Shown one piece after another: positions 7,820 to 17,200 of a DNA stretch of 64,000 nucleotides. The notes beneath the pieces were generated by a model. That model saw only the letters and a program-made list of their open reading frames with translations, was not told the DNA's origin and made no database searches. The first letter of the stretch is position 1, and each line of letters starts with the position of its first letter. This DNA is from Clostridia bacterium (GTDB taxonomy: Bacteria > Bacillota > Clostridia > Christensenellales > Aristaeellaceae), in the NCBI GenBank assembly GCA_017428385.1, contig JAFRQX010000019.1:268491-332490 (forward strand), given 5' to 3'. The translations under genes were made by a program, and so were the position numbers.

Positions 7820-10699
7820 TTACAGATCTTTGACGGTCAGTCCTTCACAGTTTTTCAGCGCGTCCTTGTTTGCCACCACACACACGGTGCCTTCCCGGCC
7901 GAAGGCCTCCAGGCTTTGTGCACAGCGTTCCAGGTCTTCGGGAACCGCATGCAGGATCTGCTTGCGGATCCGTTCAGCTTCTTCCCGGGTATATCCGGTC
8001 ATATATCTTCCGTCTGCCAGCGTACCTTTGTCTCTCGGGCTCAGCAGCGGATTCAGTTCATTCAGGGCGGAAATGATGTACCGGTCCAGGTCTTCCCCGT
8101 TCCGTACAAACGTCCGGAGGAATTCCGCTGCTCCACGGTCAACATCCGGTGTTTTTCCCGGTGTGGGATCCCGGTAGGAACTGGAATAAATGTTTCCGTT
8201 CCGTTCCACCTGCAGTCCGGCTCCATACGCGCCTCCCTGTACCCGCACCCGGTTCCAGTAATAGTCCAGGCTCAGGATGGAGGAGGCCAGCCACAGGATG
8301 CCGTCAAACGCGGCACCTGCCCTGCTGAGCCTGTATCCGCGGGCCGCAAAACCGGCCTGTGCCGGCACCCGGAAGCCGACTGCCGCGGGGCAGTCCGCCT
8401 TGTATGCCCTTGCCGTGGGAACGGTTGTTCCTTCCGCAAAGCTGCTGATCAGTTTTGCAGGGATCATTTCTTCGGTGGAGGTTACGCTCACGGTCATCCG
8501 TTTCCGGCACAGCGTTTCCTTCATCAGGCGTTCCGCCAGTTTCATCAGCCCGGGGAATTCCTTCTCCGGCTTTCTGGCCAGGAGATGAATATAGGCCGCT
8601 GCGGCGTCGCCGTCCAGGGCATTCTTCACCGCGTTTTCAGCGCTGTACTGGCTCAGGGCCTTCCTCACCGCAATCTGGTTCCCCGCACTCAGGATTCTCT
8701 GCCGGGCGCCGAGCTCGTTCTGACGGAACATCTCCGTCATCTTTTCCCGGTCTTCATACCGGGTGGAAGTCAGGATTTCCGCCAGCAGCCCCGCCGCTTT
8801 TTCCGCGTTTTCCTCCAGCGCGCTGGTATAGGCAGTCAGGTACGGTGTGCAGGTTTCATCCTGCCCGCTTTCTGCCCGCGTGATAATGGCAAAGCTCAGG
8901 GCGCCTGTCCAGCGCTTGATATCCTGCTGCAGCGTCAGTGCGTCATGATTGGCTGTAGGCAGGCGTCCCAGCAGGCCGGTCAGCTGGGACAGCTTCGTCA
9001 GCTCTTCCAGACTGTAGTCAGTCAGGGAAAAATAGAGCCTGATATGCACCACACCGTTGCAGTTCAGCCGGTGTGTCATCACCTTTACGCCGTCACAGAC
9101 CCGGATTCCGGTTTCTGTCCACACCGGCGCCGCGTCCGCGTCTTCTTTGTTCAGCCTTGGCAGCGTCTGCAGCGCTTCAGGGCTGTCGGGAGTGTTTTGC
9201 CATGCAGCCAGTTCTTCGATCAGCCGGTCGTTGTCTGCTTTTTCTTCTTCCGTCCACCCGGACACAAGCGTGTCCAGCTGTGCTTTTTCTTTTCTGCGTT
9301 TTTCTTCGCCGACTGTTCTGGAAGGCAGCGTATGCAATGTAACCATGTTTTCACGGTTCAGCAGCATATCTGCCGCCAGTTCCTCAAACCGTCCGCTGTC
9401 CAGCCAGGTCTTCAGTTCCCTGACCATCCCGGACGTTTCCAGTGCGTCCGTGGGGTTTCCGCCGAATATCCAGTTGCCGACGCAGCGGATGCACCGGCCG
9501 ATTCCCTGGGGCTCGTCCTCCTCCCGCAGCGCGTAGATCGCACGGTTCAGCGAAGCCTCCACTGCGCTTCGGTCCAGGCCTTCCCGCCGGATCTTCTCAC
9601 CGGTCTCCTCCAGCAGGTTCAGCAGCTCGTTTTCTTTGCCGTCCGTCACGTTTTCCGCGTGAATGGTCAGCCAGCTCTGCAGCGTCGTGTCATCCACGGA
9701 AACAGACAGATCTTCTGCCAGTCCCCGCTCCAGCACCGCCCGTTTCAGCAGGGCCTCATTGCTGCCCGTCAGCACGTCACACAGGATGCCCCGTGCCATG
9801 TTTTCAGTACGGTCTTTCCATGTTCCCGTAATCCGTCCGAGGGTCAGGTACCCGCGGTTTTCTGCCTCTTCTTCCTGCCCCAGTTCATACAGGATGGTCT
9901 GCTCGGATCCTGCCGGTTCCTGATAGCTGTATTCCGGTATATCCTCCCGGCGGTCAAACCGGTCCAGGTAGGAAGCGATCAGCGGCAGCATCTCCTCCAT
10001 GGGTGCTGCGCCGTCCAGGTAGATCCGTGCGTTGGAGGGATGGTAATGCCGTCGGTATTGTTCGCAGAAACGTTCATAGGTCAGCGTGGGGATTGCCTCC
10101 GGCTCTCCGCCGCTGTTGTAGCCGTAACAGGTGTCAGGAAACAGCTGCCGCATGATCTGCCGGTCAATCAGCGTGTCCGTGTCACTCATGGCACCTTTCA
10201 TTTCGTTAAAAACGACGCCGCGGAAAACAGGCTCTCCGGCTTCGTCCCGGTCCACATGCCACCCTTCCTGGCAGAAGCGTTTGGGATCCTTCACCGCAAT
10301 CGGATCAAAAACCGCATCCAGGTATACGCCGGTCAGGTTCAGGATGTCCCGGGGATTCCGACTGGAAACCGGAAACATCGTCATATCGGAAAAAGTCAGC
10401 GCGTTCAGGAAGGTGTTCATGCTGCTCTTCAGCAGTTCAAGGAAAGGCTCCCTCACCGGATATTTGCCGCTTCCGGCCAGCACGCAGTGCTCAAGAATAT
10501 GGAACACGCCGGTATCATCCTCCGGCAGTGTCCGGAAGGTGATGGAAAATACGATGTTTTCGGCTTTGTTGTCCACCCAGAATACCTGCGCACCGGTTTT
10601 GTCATGCTCAAGCAGCACAGTCCTGCCGCGCAGCTCTTCACTGTCCCGGATTTCTTTAACGGTAAAGCCGGCAAAAGCCTTGTTCACTTCGAATGTCAT
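7820..10699 (-). CDS. M16C family zinc metallopeptidase (presequence-protease-like)
   Basis: A 959-residue pitrilysin-type peptidase of the PreP/Cym1 (M16C) group, which degrades peptides inside a closed chamber formed by four domains in one chain. The inverted zinc motif HILEH is at residues 67-71 and is followed by AGSGKYPVREPF, a hallmark of the group. The length is full for the family. The ATG was chosen because GGGAG stands about 10 bases upstream; 16 additional codons upstream are not supported. The protein has no signal peptide, so cytoplasmic peptide turnover is likely. Confidence 0.9.
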   Translation of the reverse strand: MTFEVNKAFAGFTVKEIRDSEELRGRTVLLEHDKTGAQVFWVDNKAENIVFSITFRTLPEDDTGVFHILEHCVLAGSGKYPVREPFLELLKSSMNTFLNALTFSDMTMFPVSSRNPRDILNLTGVYLDAVFDPIAVKDPKRFCQEGWHVDRDEAGEPVFRGVVFNEMKGAMSDTDTLIDRQIMRQLFPDTCYGYNSGGEPEAIPTLTYERFCEQYRRHYHPSNARIYLDGAAPMEEMLPLIASYLDRFDRREDIPEYSYQEPAGSEQTILYELGQEEEAENRGYLTLGRITGTWKDRTENMARGILCDVLTGSNEALLKRAVLERGLAEDLSVSVDDTTLQSWLTIHAENVTDGKENELLNLLEETGEKIRREGLDRSAVEASLNRAIYALREEDEPQGIGRCIRCVGNWIFGGNPTDALETSGMVRELKTWLDSGRFEELAADMLLNRENMVTLHTLPSRTVGEEKRRKEKAQLDTLVSGWTEEEKADNDRLIEELAAWQNTPDSPEALQTLPRLNKEDADAAPVWTETGIRVCDGVKVMTHRLNCNGVVHIRLYFSLTDYSLEELTKLSQLTGLLGRLPTANHDALTLQQDIKRWTGALSFAIITRAESGQDETCTPYLTAYTSALEENAEKAAGLLAEILTSTRYEDREKMTEMFRQNELGARQRILSAGNQIAVRKALSQYSAENAVKNALDGDAAAAYIHLLARKPEKEFPGLMKLAERLMKETLCRKRMTVSVTSTEEMIPAKLISSFAEGTTVPTARAYKADCPAAVGFRVPAQAGFAARGYRLSRAGAAFDGILWLASSILSLDYYWNRVRVQGGAYGAGLQVERNGNIYSSSYRDPTPGKTPDVDRGAAEFLRTFVRNGEDLDRYIISALNELNPLLSPRDKGTLADGRYMTGYTREEAERIRKQILHAVPEDLERCAQSLEAFGREGTVCVVANKDALKNCEGLTVKDL

Positions 10700-10754
10700 G
10701 TGTCTGTTTCTCCCTGTTCCCGGGAGTTTTCTCCTTGCCTTAATCAATATTTTA

Positions 10755-10782
10755 ATTGTAGCCCTTTACAATTCCTTGTCAA
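10755..10782 (-). promoter_or_regulatory. Promoter of the M16C peptidase gene
   Basis: On the minus strand TTGACA, 16 bases, TACAAT, about 55 bases before the start codon, in the divergent gap with the HD-domain gene. Confidence 0.7.
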
Positions 10783-10869
10783 GATGAGGCAGGAATTCCG
10801 GGGTTTACGTGGTATATACATATTGTATTGTAAAGATTGTATTTCAACGGTCGGAAGGAGGAACGCCCC

Positions 10870-11874
10870 GTGACAATCCGGGAAAGGCAGGAGCAGCAGG
10901 AAAAGCTCCTTCTGGCGCCGTGGGCTGCCCGCTCTGCGGAGACCGCTGGCCGTGATATTCCGGTGGAACCCTGTGACCTGCGGACGGAGTATCAGCGTGA
11001 CCGTGACCGGATCATCCACTGTAAATCCTTCCGCCGTCTCAAATTTAAAACCCAGGTTTTCCTTTCCCCTGAAGGAGACCATTACCGTACCCGCCTGACC
11101 CACACCCTTGAGGTGTCCCAGGTGGCCCGTACGCTTGCGCGTTCTCTCCGGCTCAATGAGGATCTGACCGAAGCCATTGCCCTGGGGCATGACCTTGGCC
11201 ATACCCCCTACGGTCATATCGGGGAGCGCACACTGAACGACCTGCTTCCTGAAGGTTTCCGCCATAATGAGCAGAGCCTCCGCGTGGTCGAGGTGCTTGA
11301 AAACGGCGGTGAGGGTCTGAACCTGACCAAAGAAGTCCGTCAGGGCATTCTCTCCCACTCCGGTAAAACAGAGCCTGCCACGGTAGAGGCGGAATGTGTT
11401 CGCCGTGCGGACCGGATCGCGTACCTGAATCACGATCTGGACGACGCGCTCCGGGCCGGCATTCTCAGGCCCTTTGAATTGCCTGAAGATTGTCTCAATG
11501 TGCTCGGTCACACCCATCGGGAGCGGATCAATACCATGATCAACGATATCGTCACCTGCAGTGAGGATCAACCCCATCTGTCCATGTCCGCCCCGGTGGA
11601 AAGCGCCATGGACGGTCTGCGGGAGTTTATGTTCGACCGGGTTTACAGGGACGGCTGGCGTGATCCGGAGGAAGCCCGCTGTGACTATGTGCTCCGTCAT
11701 CTGTTTGATTATTACTGCGAGCATCCCGGTGAAATGCCTGAAGAGTTTGTCATGATCGGCTATCGTGACGGTACAGAACGCAGCGTCTGCGATTTCCTTT
11801 CCTGCATGACCGACCGCTACGCCACCCGCAAATTCCAGGAGTTGTTTGTTCCTTCAGCATTTCCCGCATTTTAG
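10870..11874 (+). CDS. dgt: HD-domain deoxyguanosinetriphosphate triphosphohydrolase-like protein
   Basis: A 334-residue HD phosphohydrolase of the short dGTPase group, which converts dNTPs to nucleosides and triphosphate. The FRRLKFKTQVF stretch, RTRLTHTLEVSQVAR, and the metal-binding HDLGHTPYGHIGE are all present. The GTG start is set by AGGAGG 8 bases upstream. It opens the unit dgt-dnaG-rpoD-trmK-nif3, a gene order common in Clostridia, where dNTP control, priming and the main sigma factor are encoded together. Confidence 0.9.
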   Translation: MTIRERQEQQEKLLLAPWAARSAETAGRDIPVEPCDLRTEYQRDRDRIIHCKSFRRLKFKTQVFLSPEGDHYRTRLTHTLEVSQVARTLARSLRLNEDLTEAIALGHDLGHTPYGHIGERTLNDLLPEGFRHNEQSLRVVEVLENGGEGLNLTKEVRQGILSHSGKTEPATVEAECVRRADRIAYLNHDLDDALRAGILRPFELPEDCLNVLGHTHRERINTMINDIVTCSEDQPHLSMSAPVESAMDGLREFMFDRVYRDGWRDPEEARCDYVLRHLFDYYCEHPGEMPEEFVMIGYRDGTERSVCDFLSCMTDRYATRKFQELFVPSAFPAF

Positions 11875-11901
11875 TCCCCTTCCGCAGTTTTTTGCACATA
11901 A

Positions 11902-11950
11902 TTATGCATTATGCATTGTGTATTGTGCATTTTTCATTCTTCATTTTTCA
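11902..11950 (+). repeat. Heptad array 1 (seven units) upstream of dnaG
   Basis: Exactly seven 7-base units in register: TTATGCA twice, TTGTGTA, TTGTGCA, TTTTTCA, TTCTTCA, TTTTTCA. The array ends two bases before the GGAGGAAA ribosome site of dnaG. It is one of nine such arrays in the window, all with this strand orientation. Confidence 0.9.
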
Positions 11951-11969
11951 TTGGAGGAAATCTGACGAT

Positions 11970-13736
11970 ATGTCTTCCCGCTATCCTGCCGCCTGGCTTG
12001 ATGAACTGCGAAGCCGCTCTGACATTGTTCAGATCGTATCAGGCTATGTGGCGCTGAACAAAAAAGGCCGGAAATACTGGGGGCTTTGTCCGTTCCACGG
12101 CGAAAAAACCCCTTCTTTTTCCGTGGACGGGGAACATCAGCTTTATTACTGCTTCGGCTGCAAGGCCGGCGGCAATGTGTTCAGTTTCTACATGGAAATG
12201 GAACACTGCACCTTCAATGAAGCCGTGGAGCAGCTGGCGGAGCGGGCCCATATGCCTCTTCCGGAAATGGAGAAGGACGTGGATTACGAGCGCCGCCGCA
12301 CCCAGCGGGAGCGCCTGCTCAATGCCAACCGGGAAGCCGCGCGTTTCTATCACGAAACACTTTTCACGCCCCAGGGTGCCGCGGCTCTCGCCTATCTGCG
12401 CAGGCGCGGCCTGAGCGACGGGATCATCCGCAGATTCGGCCTGGGGGCCTCCCCGGATGACTGGAGCGTACTGAGCGACCGTCTTCTCCAGAAAGGCTAC
12501 ACCCTGGATGAACTGGTCCTTGCCGGTCTTACGGTCCGCAAAAAGGCGGATAACGGCAAAGACCGCTACTTTGATATGTTCCGCAGCCGCGCCATGTTCC
12601 CGATCATTGACGCCCACGGCAACGTCCTTGCCTTTGGCGGCCGTACGCTGGAGAAACGGGAACCCAAATACCTGAACACAGCTGACACGCCGGTTTTCAA
12701 CAAGCGCAAGGGGGTCTTTGCGGCCAACCTGCTTCGCCAGCAGCGCCATCTGGACCGGGTCATCCTCGTGGAAGGCTACATGGATGTGGTCAGCCTCACC
12801 CAGTTTGGCGTGGAAGGGGTCTGTGCCACCCTTGGTACCGCCCTGACCAATGAGCAGGCCCGTTTGCTGAAGCGCTATGCCCCTCAGGTATATCTTGGCT
12901 ACGATGGCGACTCCGCCGGCCAGCATGCCATCCTGCGTGGACTGGATATTCTGGAACAGGAAAACGTTCCTGCACGGGTACTGGACTTCCCGGATGGTCT
13001 CGATCCGGATGAATTCATCCGCCGGGACGGTGCAGAAGGCTTCCGCCTTCTGCCTGCCATTTCCCCTGCCGCCTATCGGCTGCGCCGCCTGAAGGATCAG
13101 TTTGATTTGTCTTCCCAGGACAGCCGGCTGGCTTATGCCCGCGGTGCCGCGGAAATCGTCTCTGCCGTGGATCCCCTGGAGAGGGACGTCCTGTTGAGCC
13201 AGCTTGCAGTGGAAACCGGTTTTGCCCGCGAGTCCCTGATTGAGCAGATGAACCTGACCGTCAATAAACCGGCGCCCCGTACACAGGACACGCCGGCCCG
13301 GATTCGTCCGCCCCGTCCGGACACCTCCGGAGCGCCTCCCTCTGAGGATCTGAAGGCACAGGAACTGCTGATCAGCCTCTTTGCATCCGGTCAGATTCCG
13401 AAAGATATGATTGAAGAAAAGGATTTTGACGATGACGAGTTGAAATCTTTATACAGGGAACTTGCAGCCGGAGCTTCCCCCGCGTCGCTTCCGGATCTCG
13501 CCCCGGATGATGTTTCCCGTTCCCGCTTTGCCAGGCTGCTGTTTTCCCCCACCGCCGGCAGCACAGATGAGATGATCACCATGGCAAACGACTGTCTTAC
13601 CCGGATCCGCAGGATCCGGCTGGAAAAGCGATATGATGAGCTGTCACAGGAAATGTCCTCTGCCCCGGGAGACCGGTTGGCCGAGCTCCTGCAGGAAGCG
13701 GCGGATATTTCCGATAAGTTGAAAAAGCTGAAGTAA
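11970..13736 (+). CDS. dnaG: DNA primase DnaG
   Basis: A 588-residue replication primase that makes RNA primers at the fork. The CHC2 zinc ribbon is formed by Cys40, His43, Cys61 and Cys64. The TOPRIM catalytic core shows EGYMDVV and GYDGDSAG. The C-terminal helicase-binding region follows a proline-rich linker (PAPRTQDTPARIRPPRPD). The ATG follows GGAGGAAATCTGACGAT; in-frame codons upstream translate the heptad repeat array and are not coding. The next gene is rpoD, giving the core of the macromolecular synthesis operon, here without rpsU. Confidence 0.96.
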   Translation: MSSRYPAAWLDELRSRSDIVQIVSGYVALNKKGRKYWGLCPFHGEKTPSFSVDGEHQLYYCFGCKAGGNVFSFYMEMEHCTFNEAVEQLAERAHMPLPEMEKDVDYERRRTQRERLLNANREAARFYHETLFTPQGAAALAYLRRRGLSDGIIRRFGLGASPDDWSVLSDRLLQKGYTLDELVLAGLTVRKKADNGKDRYFDMFRSRAMFPIIDAHGNVLAFGGRTLEKREPKYLNTADTPVFNKRKGVFAANLLRQQRHLDRVILVEGYMDVVSLTQFGVEGVCATLGTALTNEQARLLKRYAPQVYLGYDGDSAGQHAILRGLDILEQENVPARVLDFPDGLDPDEFIRRDGAEGFRLLPAISPAAYRLRRLKDQFDLSSQDSRLAYARGAAEIVSAVDPLERDVLLSQLAVETGFARESLIEQMNLTVNKPAPRTQDTPARIRPPRPDTSGAPPSEDLKAQELLISLFASGQIPKDMIEEKDFDDDELKSLYRELAAGASPASLPDLAPDDVSRSRFARLLFSPTAGSTDEMITMANDCLTRIRRIRLEKRYDELSQEMSSAPGDRLAELLQEAADISDKLKKLK

Positions 13737-13745
13737 ACCACGAAT

Positions 13746-13770
13746 CCCGGAACCCCTGATTCGTTCCGGG
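13746..13770 (+). promoter_or_regulatory. Hairpin in the dnaG-rpoD spacer
   Basis: CCCGGAA and TTCCGGG pair across an 11-base loop. No T-run follows. The 3' arm touches the first of two candidate ribosome sites for rpoD, so it could tune rpoD translation or be an mRNA processing site; both are inference. Confidence 0.4.
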
Positions 13771-13811
13771 AGGAACCGGCATTGTGCCGTAAACAGAAGG
13801 AGAGGATTCCA

Positions 13812-14939
13812 TTGTCATTGTCACCCGAAAACAGGCAGAACCGTCTGGATGAGCTTTACGAGTACAGCAAATCCAGGGGAACAATCACCTATAAAGAGAT
13901 CATGGACCGGCTTTCCGGAATGGATCTGGACGCCGATCAGCTGGATCGCGTGCTGGATACGCTGGAAGCCTATGGCGTATCTGTTGTGAATGATACTGCT
14001 GACCGCCAGGTCACCCTGACGGAAGAGCAGGCCGCGGATCAGGCTGCCGAGATTGCCCGTATCGGGGGCGAAGACAACGCCGCCATCGACCTGAGTGTTC
14101 CGGAAGGCATCAGCATTGACGACCCGGTCCGCATGTACCTCAAGGAAATCGGCAAGGTTCCCCTTCTTACCGCGGAAGAAGAAATCGAAATCGCCAAACG
14201 TCTTGAAGCCGGGGATGAAAGCGCCAAGCAGAAGCTGGCCGAAGCCAATCTCCGTCTGGTGGTTTCCATTGCCAAGCGCTATGTGGGCCGCGGCATGCTC
14301 TTTCTCGACCTGATTCAGGAAGGCAATCTCGGTCTCATCAAAGCCGTTGAAAAGTTTGACTATCGCAAGGGCTTCAAATTCTCCACCTATGCTACCTGGT
14401 GGATTCGTCAGGCCATCACCCGCGCCATTGCGGACCAGGCCCGCACCATCCGTATCCCTGTCCACATGGTTGAAACCATCAACAAGCTGATCCGGATTTC
14501 CCGCCAGCTCCTGCAGGAATACGGCCGTGAACCCACCCCGGAAGAAATCGCCAAGGAAATGGGCATTTCCGAAGCCAAGGTTCGCGAGATTATCAAGATC
14601 GCCCAGGAACCTGTCTCCCTGGAGACGCCCATCGGCGAAGAAGAAGACAGCCACCTGGGAGACTTCATTCCCGACGAGGATGCTCCCGCTCCTGCTGAGG
14701 CCGCTTCCTTCGCCCTGATGAAGGAACAGCTCATGGACGTGCTGGACACCCTGACCCCCCGTGAAGAAAAGGTGCTCCGTCTCCGTTTCGGCCTGGATGA
14801 CGGTCATCAGCGCACCCTGGAGGAAGTCGGCAAGGAATTCAACGTTACCCGTGAGCGTATCCGCCAGATCGAAGCAAAAGCGCTCCGCAAGCTCCGTCAT
14901 CCTTCCCGCAGCAAAAAGCTGCGCGATTATCTGGACTAA
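13812..14939 (+). CDS. rpoD: RNA polymerase primary sigma factor RpoD (SigA)
   Basis: A 375-residue sigma-70 that directs housekeeping transcription. Region 1.1 is present at the N-terminus ([18 protein letters not shown]). Region 1.2 is [17 protein letters not shown], region 2 is [19 protein letters not shown] plus [11 protein letters not shown], and region 4 ends with [20 protein letters not shown]. The start is ambiguous: this TTG has AGGAGAGG upstream, but another TTG 30 bases earlier (adding [10 protein letters not shown]) also has GGGAGG at good spacing. No ATG is available near either. Confidence 0.95.
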   Translation: MSLSPENRQNRLDELYEYSKSRGTITYKEIMDRLSGMDLDADQLDRVLDTLEAYGVSVVNDTADRQVTLTEEQAADQAAEIARIGGEDNAAIDLSVPEGISIDDPVRMYLKEIGKVPLLTAEEEIEIAKRLEAGDESAKQKLAEANLRLVVSIAKRYVGRGMLFLDLIQEGNLGLIKAVEKFDYRKGFKFSTYATWWIRQAITRAIADQARTIRIPVHMVETINKLIRISRQLLQEYGREPTPEEIAKEMGISEAKVREIIKIAQEPVSLETPIGEEEDSHLGDFIPDEDAPAPAEAASFALMKEQLMDVLDTLTPREEKVLRLRFGLDDGHQRTLEEVGKEFNVTRERIRQIEAKALRKLRHPSRSKKLRDYLD

Positions 14940-14942
14940 GCC

Positions 14943-15641
14943 ATGTCACATATGATTCAGCTGGATGCCCGCCTTTCACTGGCCTTTGATCTTTATGATC
15001 CCTGTGACCTGGCGGCTGACATCGGCACAGACCACGCCCATTTACCGGCCGCGCTCCTGCAGCGCGGCCGCTGTCAGCATATGATCCTCACGGATTTGAG
15101 TGAAAGCGCGCTGAAGAATGCCCGGGAAACCGTCATCCGCTGCCGCCTTTCCGACCGGACCGATCTCCGCGCCGGCAACGGTCTTCAGCCGTTGGATGAA
15201 ACATGCGGCATGATTTCCATTACCGGTATGGGCGGCCGCACCGTCCATGATATCCTGCTGGAAGGGGCGGAGAAGCTGAAAGGCGCGTCCCTGGTGCTTT
15301 CAGCGCATACGGATCTTCCCCTCATCCGGGAAGCTGTCTGCCGCATCGGTTACCATCTGGACCGGGAGGAGCCCTGTTTCTGTGCGGGCCGTTACTATCT
15401 TGTGATGCGTGCCAGGCCGGGCGCCGGTCCGCTCACCCCGCGTGAGCTCCGGCTGGGTGGCCCCCTGTTTGAGTCCCGGTCGTCTCAGCTCATTCCCTAT
15501 CTGACCCGGCGCCGGGAAGTCCTTCAGGATAAGCTCCGCGGCCTTGTTTCCGCGGACAAACCGGAGGAGGCCCTCATTACCCAGGTCCGGGAAGATATCG
15601 CTTTCTATGACGGAATGATTGGGAAAGGAAGAGAATCATGA
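14943..15641 (+). CDS. trmK: tRNA (adenine-N1)-methyltransferase TrmK
   Basis: A 232-residue SAM-dependent enzyme that methylates N1 of A22 in tRNA. The SAM-binding motif is ADIGTDHAHLPAALL (residues 24-38), followed by LTDLSESALKNA and the family pattern ISITGMGGRTVHDIL. It begins three bases after rpoD and overlaps nif3 by four bases (ATGA), so translation is coupled. rpoD-trmK-nif3 is a recurrent order in Firmicutes. Confidence 0.92.
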   Translation: MSHMIQLDARLSLAFDLYDPCDLAADIGTDHAHLPAALLQRGRCQHMILTDLSESALKNARETVIRCRLSDRTDLRAGNGLQPLDETCGMISITGMGGRTVHDILLEGAEKLKGASLVLSAHTDLPLIREAVCRIGYHLDREEPCFCAGRYYLVMRARPGAGPLTPRELRLGGPLFESRSSQLIPYLTRRREVLQDKLRGLVSADKPEEALITQVREDIAFYDGMIGKGRES

Positions 15642-16408
15642 CTGTAAAGGACGTTTATGATCTCGTTGATCGTATTGCCCCTTTTGAGACACAGATGGAA
15701 TCTGACAACTCGGGATTTCTCGTCGGCTCCTCATCGCAGACCGTCGATACGATCCTCTTTGCCCTTGACGTCACACCGGCCGTTATTGACGAGGCAGTTT
15801 CCCTCAGGGCGCAGCTCATTGTCACCCATCATCCGCTCATGTTCAGTCCTGTTCACTCCCTGACGGATGACACCTATGAAGGCAGGATGATCCGTCGGCT
15901 TATGCGGGAGGATATCAGCCTGATTTCCGCCCATACGAATCTTGATCAGGCTCCCGGCGGTATCAACGATACCCTGGCCGAACGTTGCGGACTGACAGAT
16001 ATTTCCGGTGAAGGCTATTTCCGCTGCGGCTTCCTGCCGTCTCCCCTGTCTGCCGCGGCTCTGGCGGCGGATCTGCGTCAGCGCCTGCAAAGTGAGGTTC
16101 GTCTTATGGGGCCTGAGGATGCGGTCATCCGGAAAGTCGGCCTTTGCAGCGGCGGCGGAAGCGATTTCTGGACCCTTGCTGCGGACGCCGGCTGTGATGC
16201 CTTTGTCAGCGGCGAAATCCGGCATCATCATGCCCTGGCCATGGCGGGCAGCGGCATTGTCGGATTTGAATGCGGTCATTTTGGCACGGAGGAACCCGGT
16301 ATCCGCGCCCTTGCGTCGGCTTTACAAAACGCTGTCAATACGATAGAATGTAATGTGCGGATATATGTGTCGGGTGTATCCGCCTATTCCTTTATCCGGC
16401 AACCGTGA
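15638..16408 (+). CDS. Nif3-like dinuclear metal centre hexameric protein (DUF34)
   Basis: A 256-residue Nif3/YbgI protein. The metal ligands appear in IVTHHPLMFSP (His-His), SAHTNLDQAPGGINDTLAE and GHFGTEEPG near the C-terminus. It is the short form, without the CutA-like inserted domain of the ~370-residue homologues such as YqfO. The biochemical role of the family is unsettled; a GTP-cyclohydrolase-like or metal-handling function has been proposed. It overlaps trmK and precedes a zinc-ribbon protein with which it is often paired. Confidence 0.9.
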   Translation: MTVKDVYDLVDRIAPFETQMESDNSGFLVGSSSQTVDTILFALDVTPAVIDEAVSLRAQLIVTHHPLMFSPVHSLTDDTYEGRMIRRLMREDISLISAHTNLDQAPGGINDTLAERCGLTDISGEGYFRCGFLPSPLSAAALAADLRQRLQSEVRLMGPEDAVIRKVGLCSGGGSDFWTLAADAGCDAFVSGEIRHHHALAMAGSGIVGFECGHFGTEEPGIRALASALQNAVNTIECNVRIYVSGVSAYSFIRQP

Positions 16409-16441
16409 CAGGCGGTGATCCTGTCAGAAGGAGGCTCCTTT

Positions 16442-17143
16442 ATGGAAAAGTATGAAGCACTGTGGGCATACCAGGTGGAAGACATGAAAGCAGACGCCAT
16501 CGCCCTTGCGATCAAGCGTTCCCCGACCCGGCAGAAGCTGGAGAAGGCCCGTGACTTTATCCTGGATCGCCAGAAGCAGTACAAGCAGATCGAAGAGGAT
16601 ATCGGCGCCATGGTGGACCGTAAGGACATCATTGCCCAGGCCATCGTCCGTTCCAAGGAACAGCTGGACAGCCTGCAGAAGCGCTTTGAAGCCGCTCCGC
16701 CCACCACGTCGGACGAAGTCAAATCCCTGCTTGCCGAAGTCAGCCGCTGCCGCGATACGATCCGTCAGTATGAAGTCGAGATCAGCCGTATCGTAAAGGA
16801 AACGGATGCCAACGAAAAACTGCAGCGCAGTGTTCGTCTGGATGCCGCCAATGCGAAGAAGTCCTTTGACCAGCTCAAGGCTGATTATGAAGAGGAGTCC
16901 AAAAGCAAGAAGGAAGATCTCGAAAACCAGCGGGCGAAAGCCAAGGAGGTCATGGACCAGGTGGATCCCGCTCTGCTGGAGGAATACGAAACCATCAAGA
17001 AGCACATTTCGCCCCCTGTGGCCCGGCTTGTACATGGTCAGTGTTCCGGTTGCAACACTTCCCTTCCCTCTGCCATCCTTTCAAAGATCAAAGGCGGCAC
17101 GCTTGTGGAATGCGAAACCTGCGGACGGATGATCATCCCGTAA
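16442..17143 (+). CDS. Coiled-coil protein with C-terminal C4 zinc ribbon (COG1579 family)
   Basis: A 233-residue protein whose first 170 residues are rich in Glu, Lys and Gln with heptad spacing, predicting a long antiparallel coiled coil. The C-terminal zinc ribbon has Cys pairs in GQCSGCNTSLP and ECETCGRMI. This is the DR0291-like family, predicted to bind nucleic acid, and it commonly follows nif3. AGAAGGAGG precedes the chosen ATG; the nine codons before it overlap that ribosome site. It is the last gene before a strong bidirectional terminator. Confidence 0.85.
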   Translation: MEKYEALWAYQVEDMKADAIALAIKRSPTRQKLEKARDFILDRQKQYKQIEEDIGAMVDRKDIIAQAIVRSKEQLDSLQKRFEAAPPTTSDEVKSLLAEVSRCRDTIRQYEVEISRIVKETDANEKLQRSVRLDAANAKKSFDQLKADYEEESKSKKEDLENQRAKAKEVMDQVDPALLEEYETIKKHISPPVARLVHGQCSGCNTSLPSAILSKIKGGTLVECETCGRMIIP

Positions 17144-17156
17144 GCATTCGGATATC

Positions 17157-17187
17157 AAAAAGCCCGGACATCATGTCCGGGCTTTTG
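17157..17187 (+). terminator. Bidirectional terminator between convergent genes
   Basis: The near-perfect palindrome AAAAGCCCGGACAT/ATGTCCGGGCTTTT has A- and T-runs on both sides, so it can end the rpoD-side unit on the + strand and the LRR gene on the minus strand. Confidence 0.9.
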
Positions 17188-17200
17188 GTTTGCTTATGAA

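Noticed and set aside
7787..10873. Long open frame of about 1,028 codons on the + strand
   Set aside because: It is antisense to the M16C peptidase, has low-complexity Arg/Phe/Gln composition and no recognisable domain; G+C-rich codon use keeps the opposite frame open.
11892..11969. N-terminal extension of DnaG
   Set aside because: The extra codons translate the heptad array; a strong ribosome site stands before the later ATG, and DnaG homologues begin close to the zinc ribbon.
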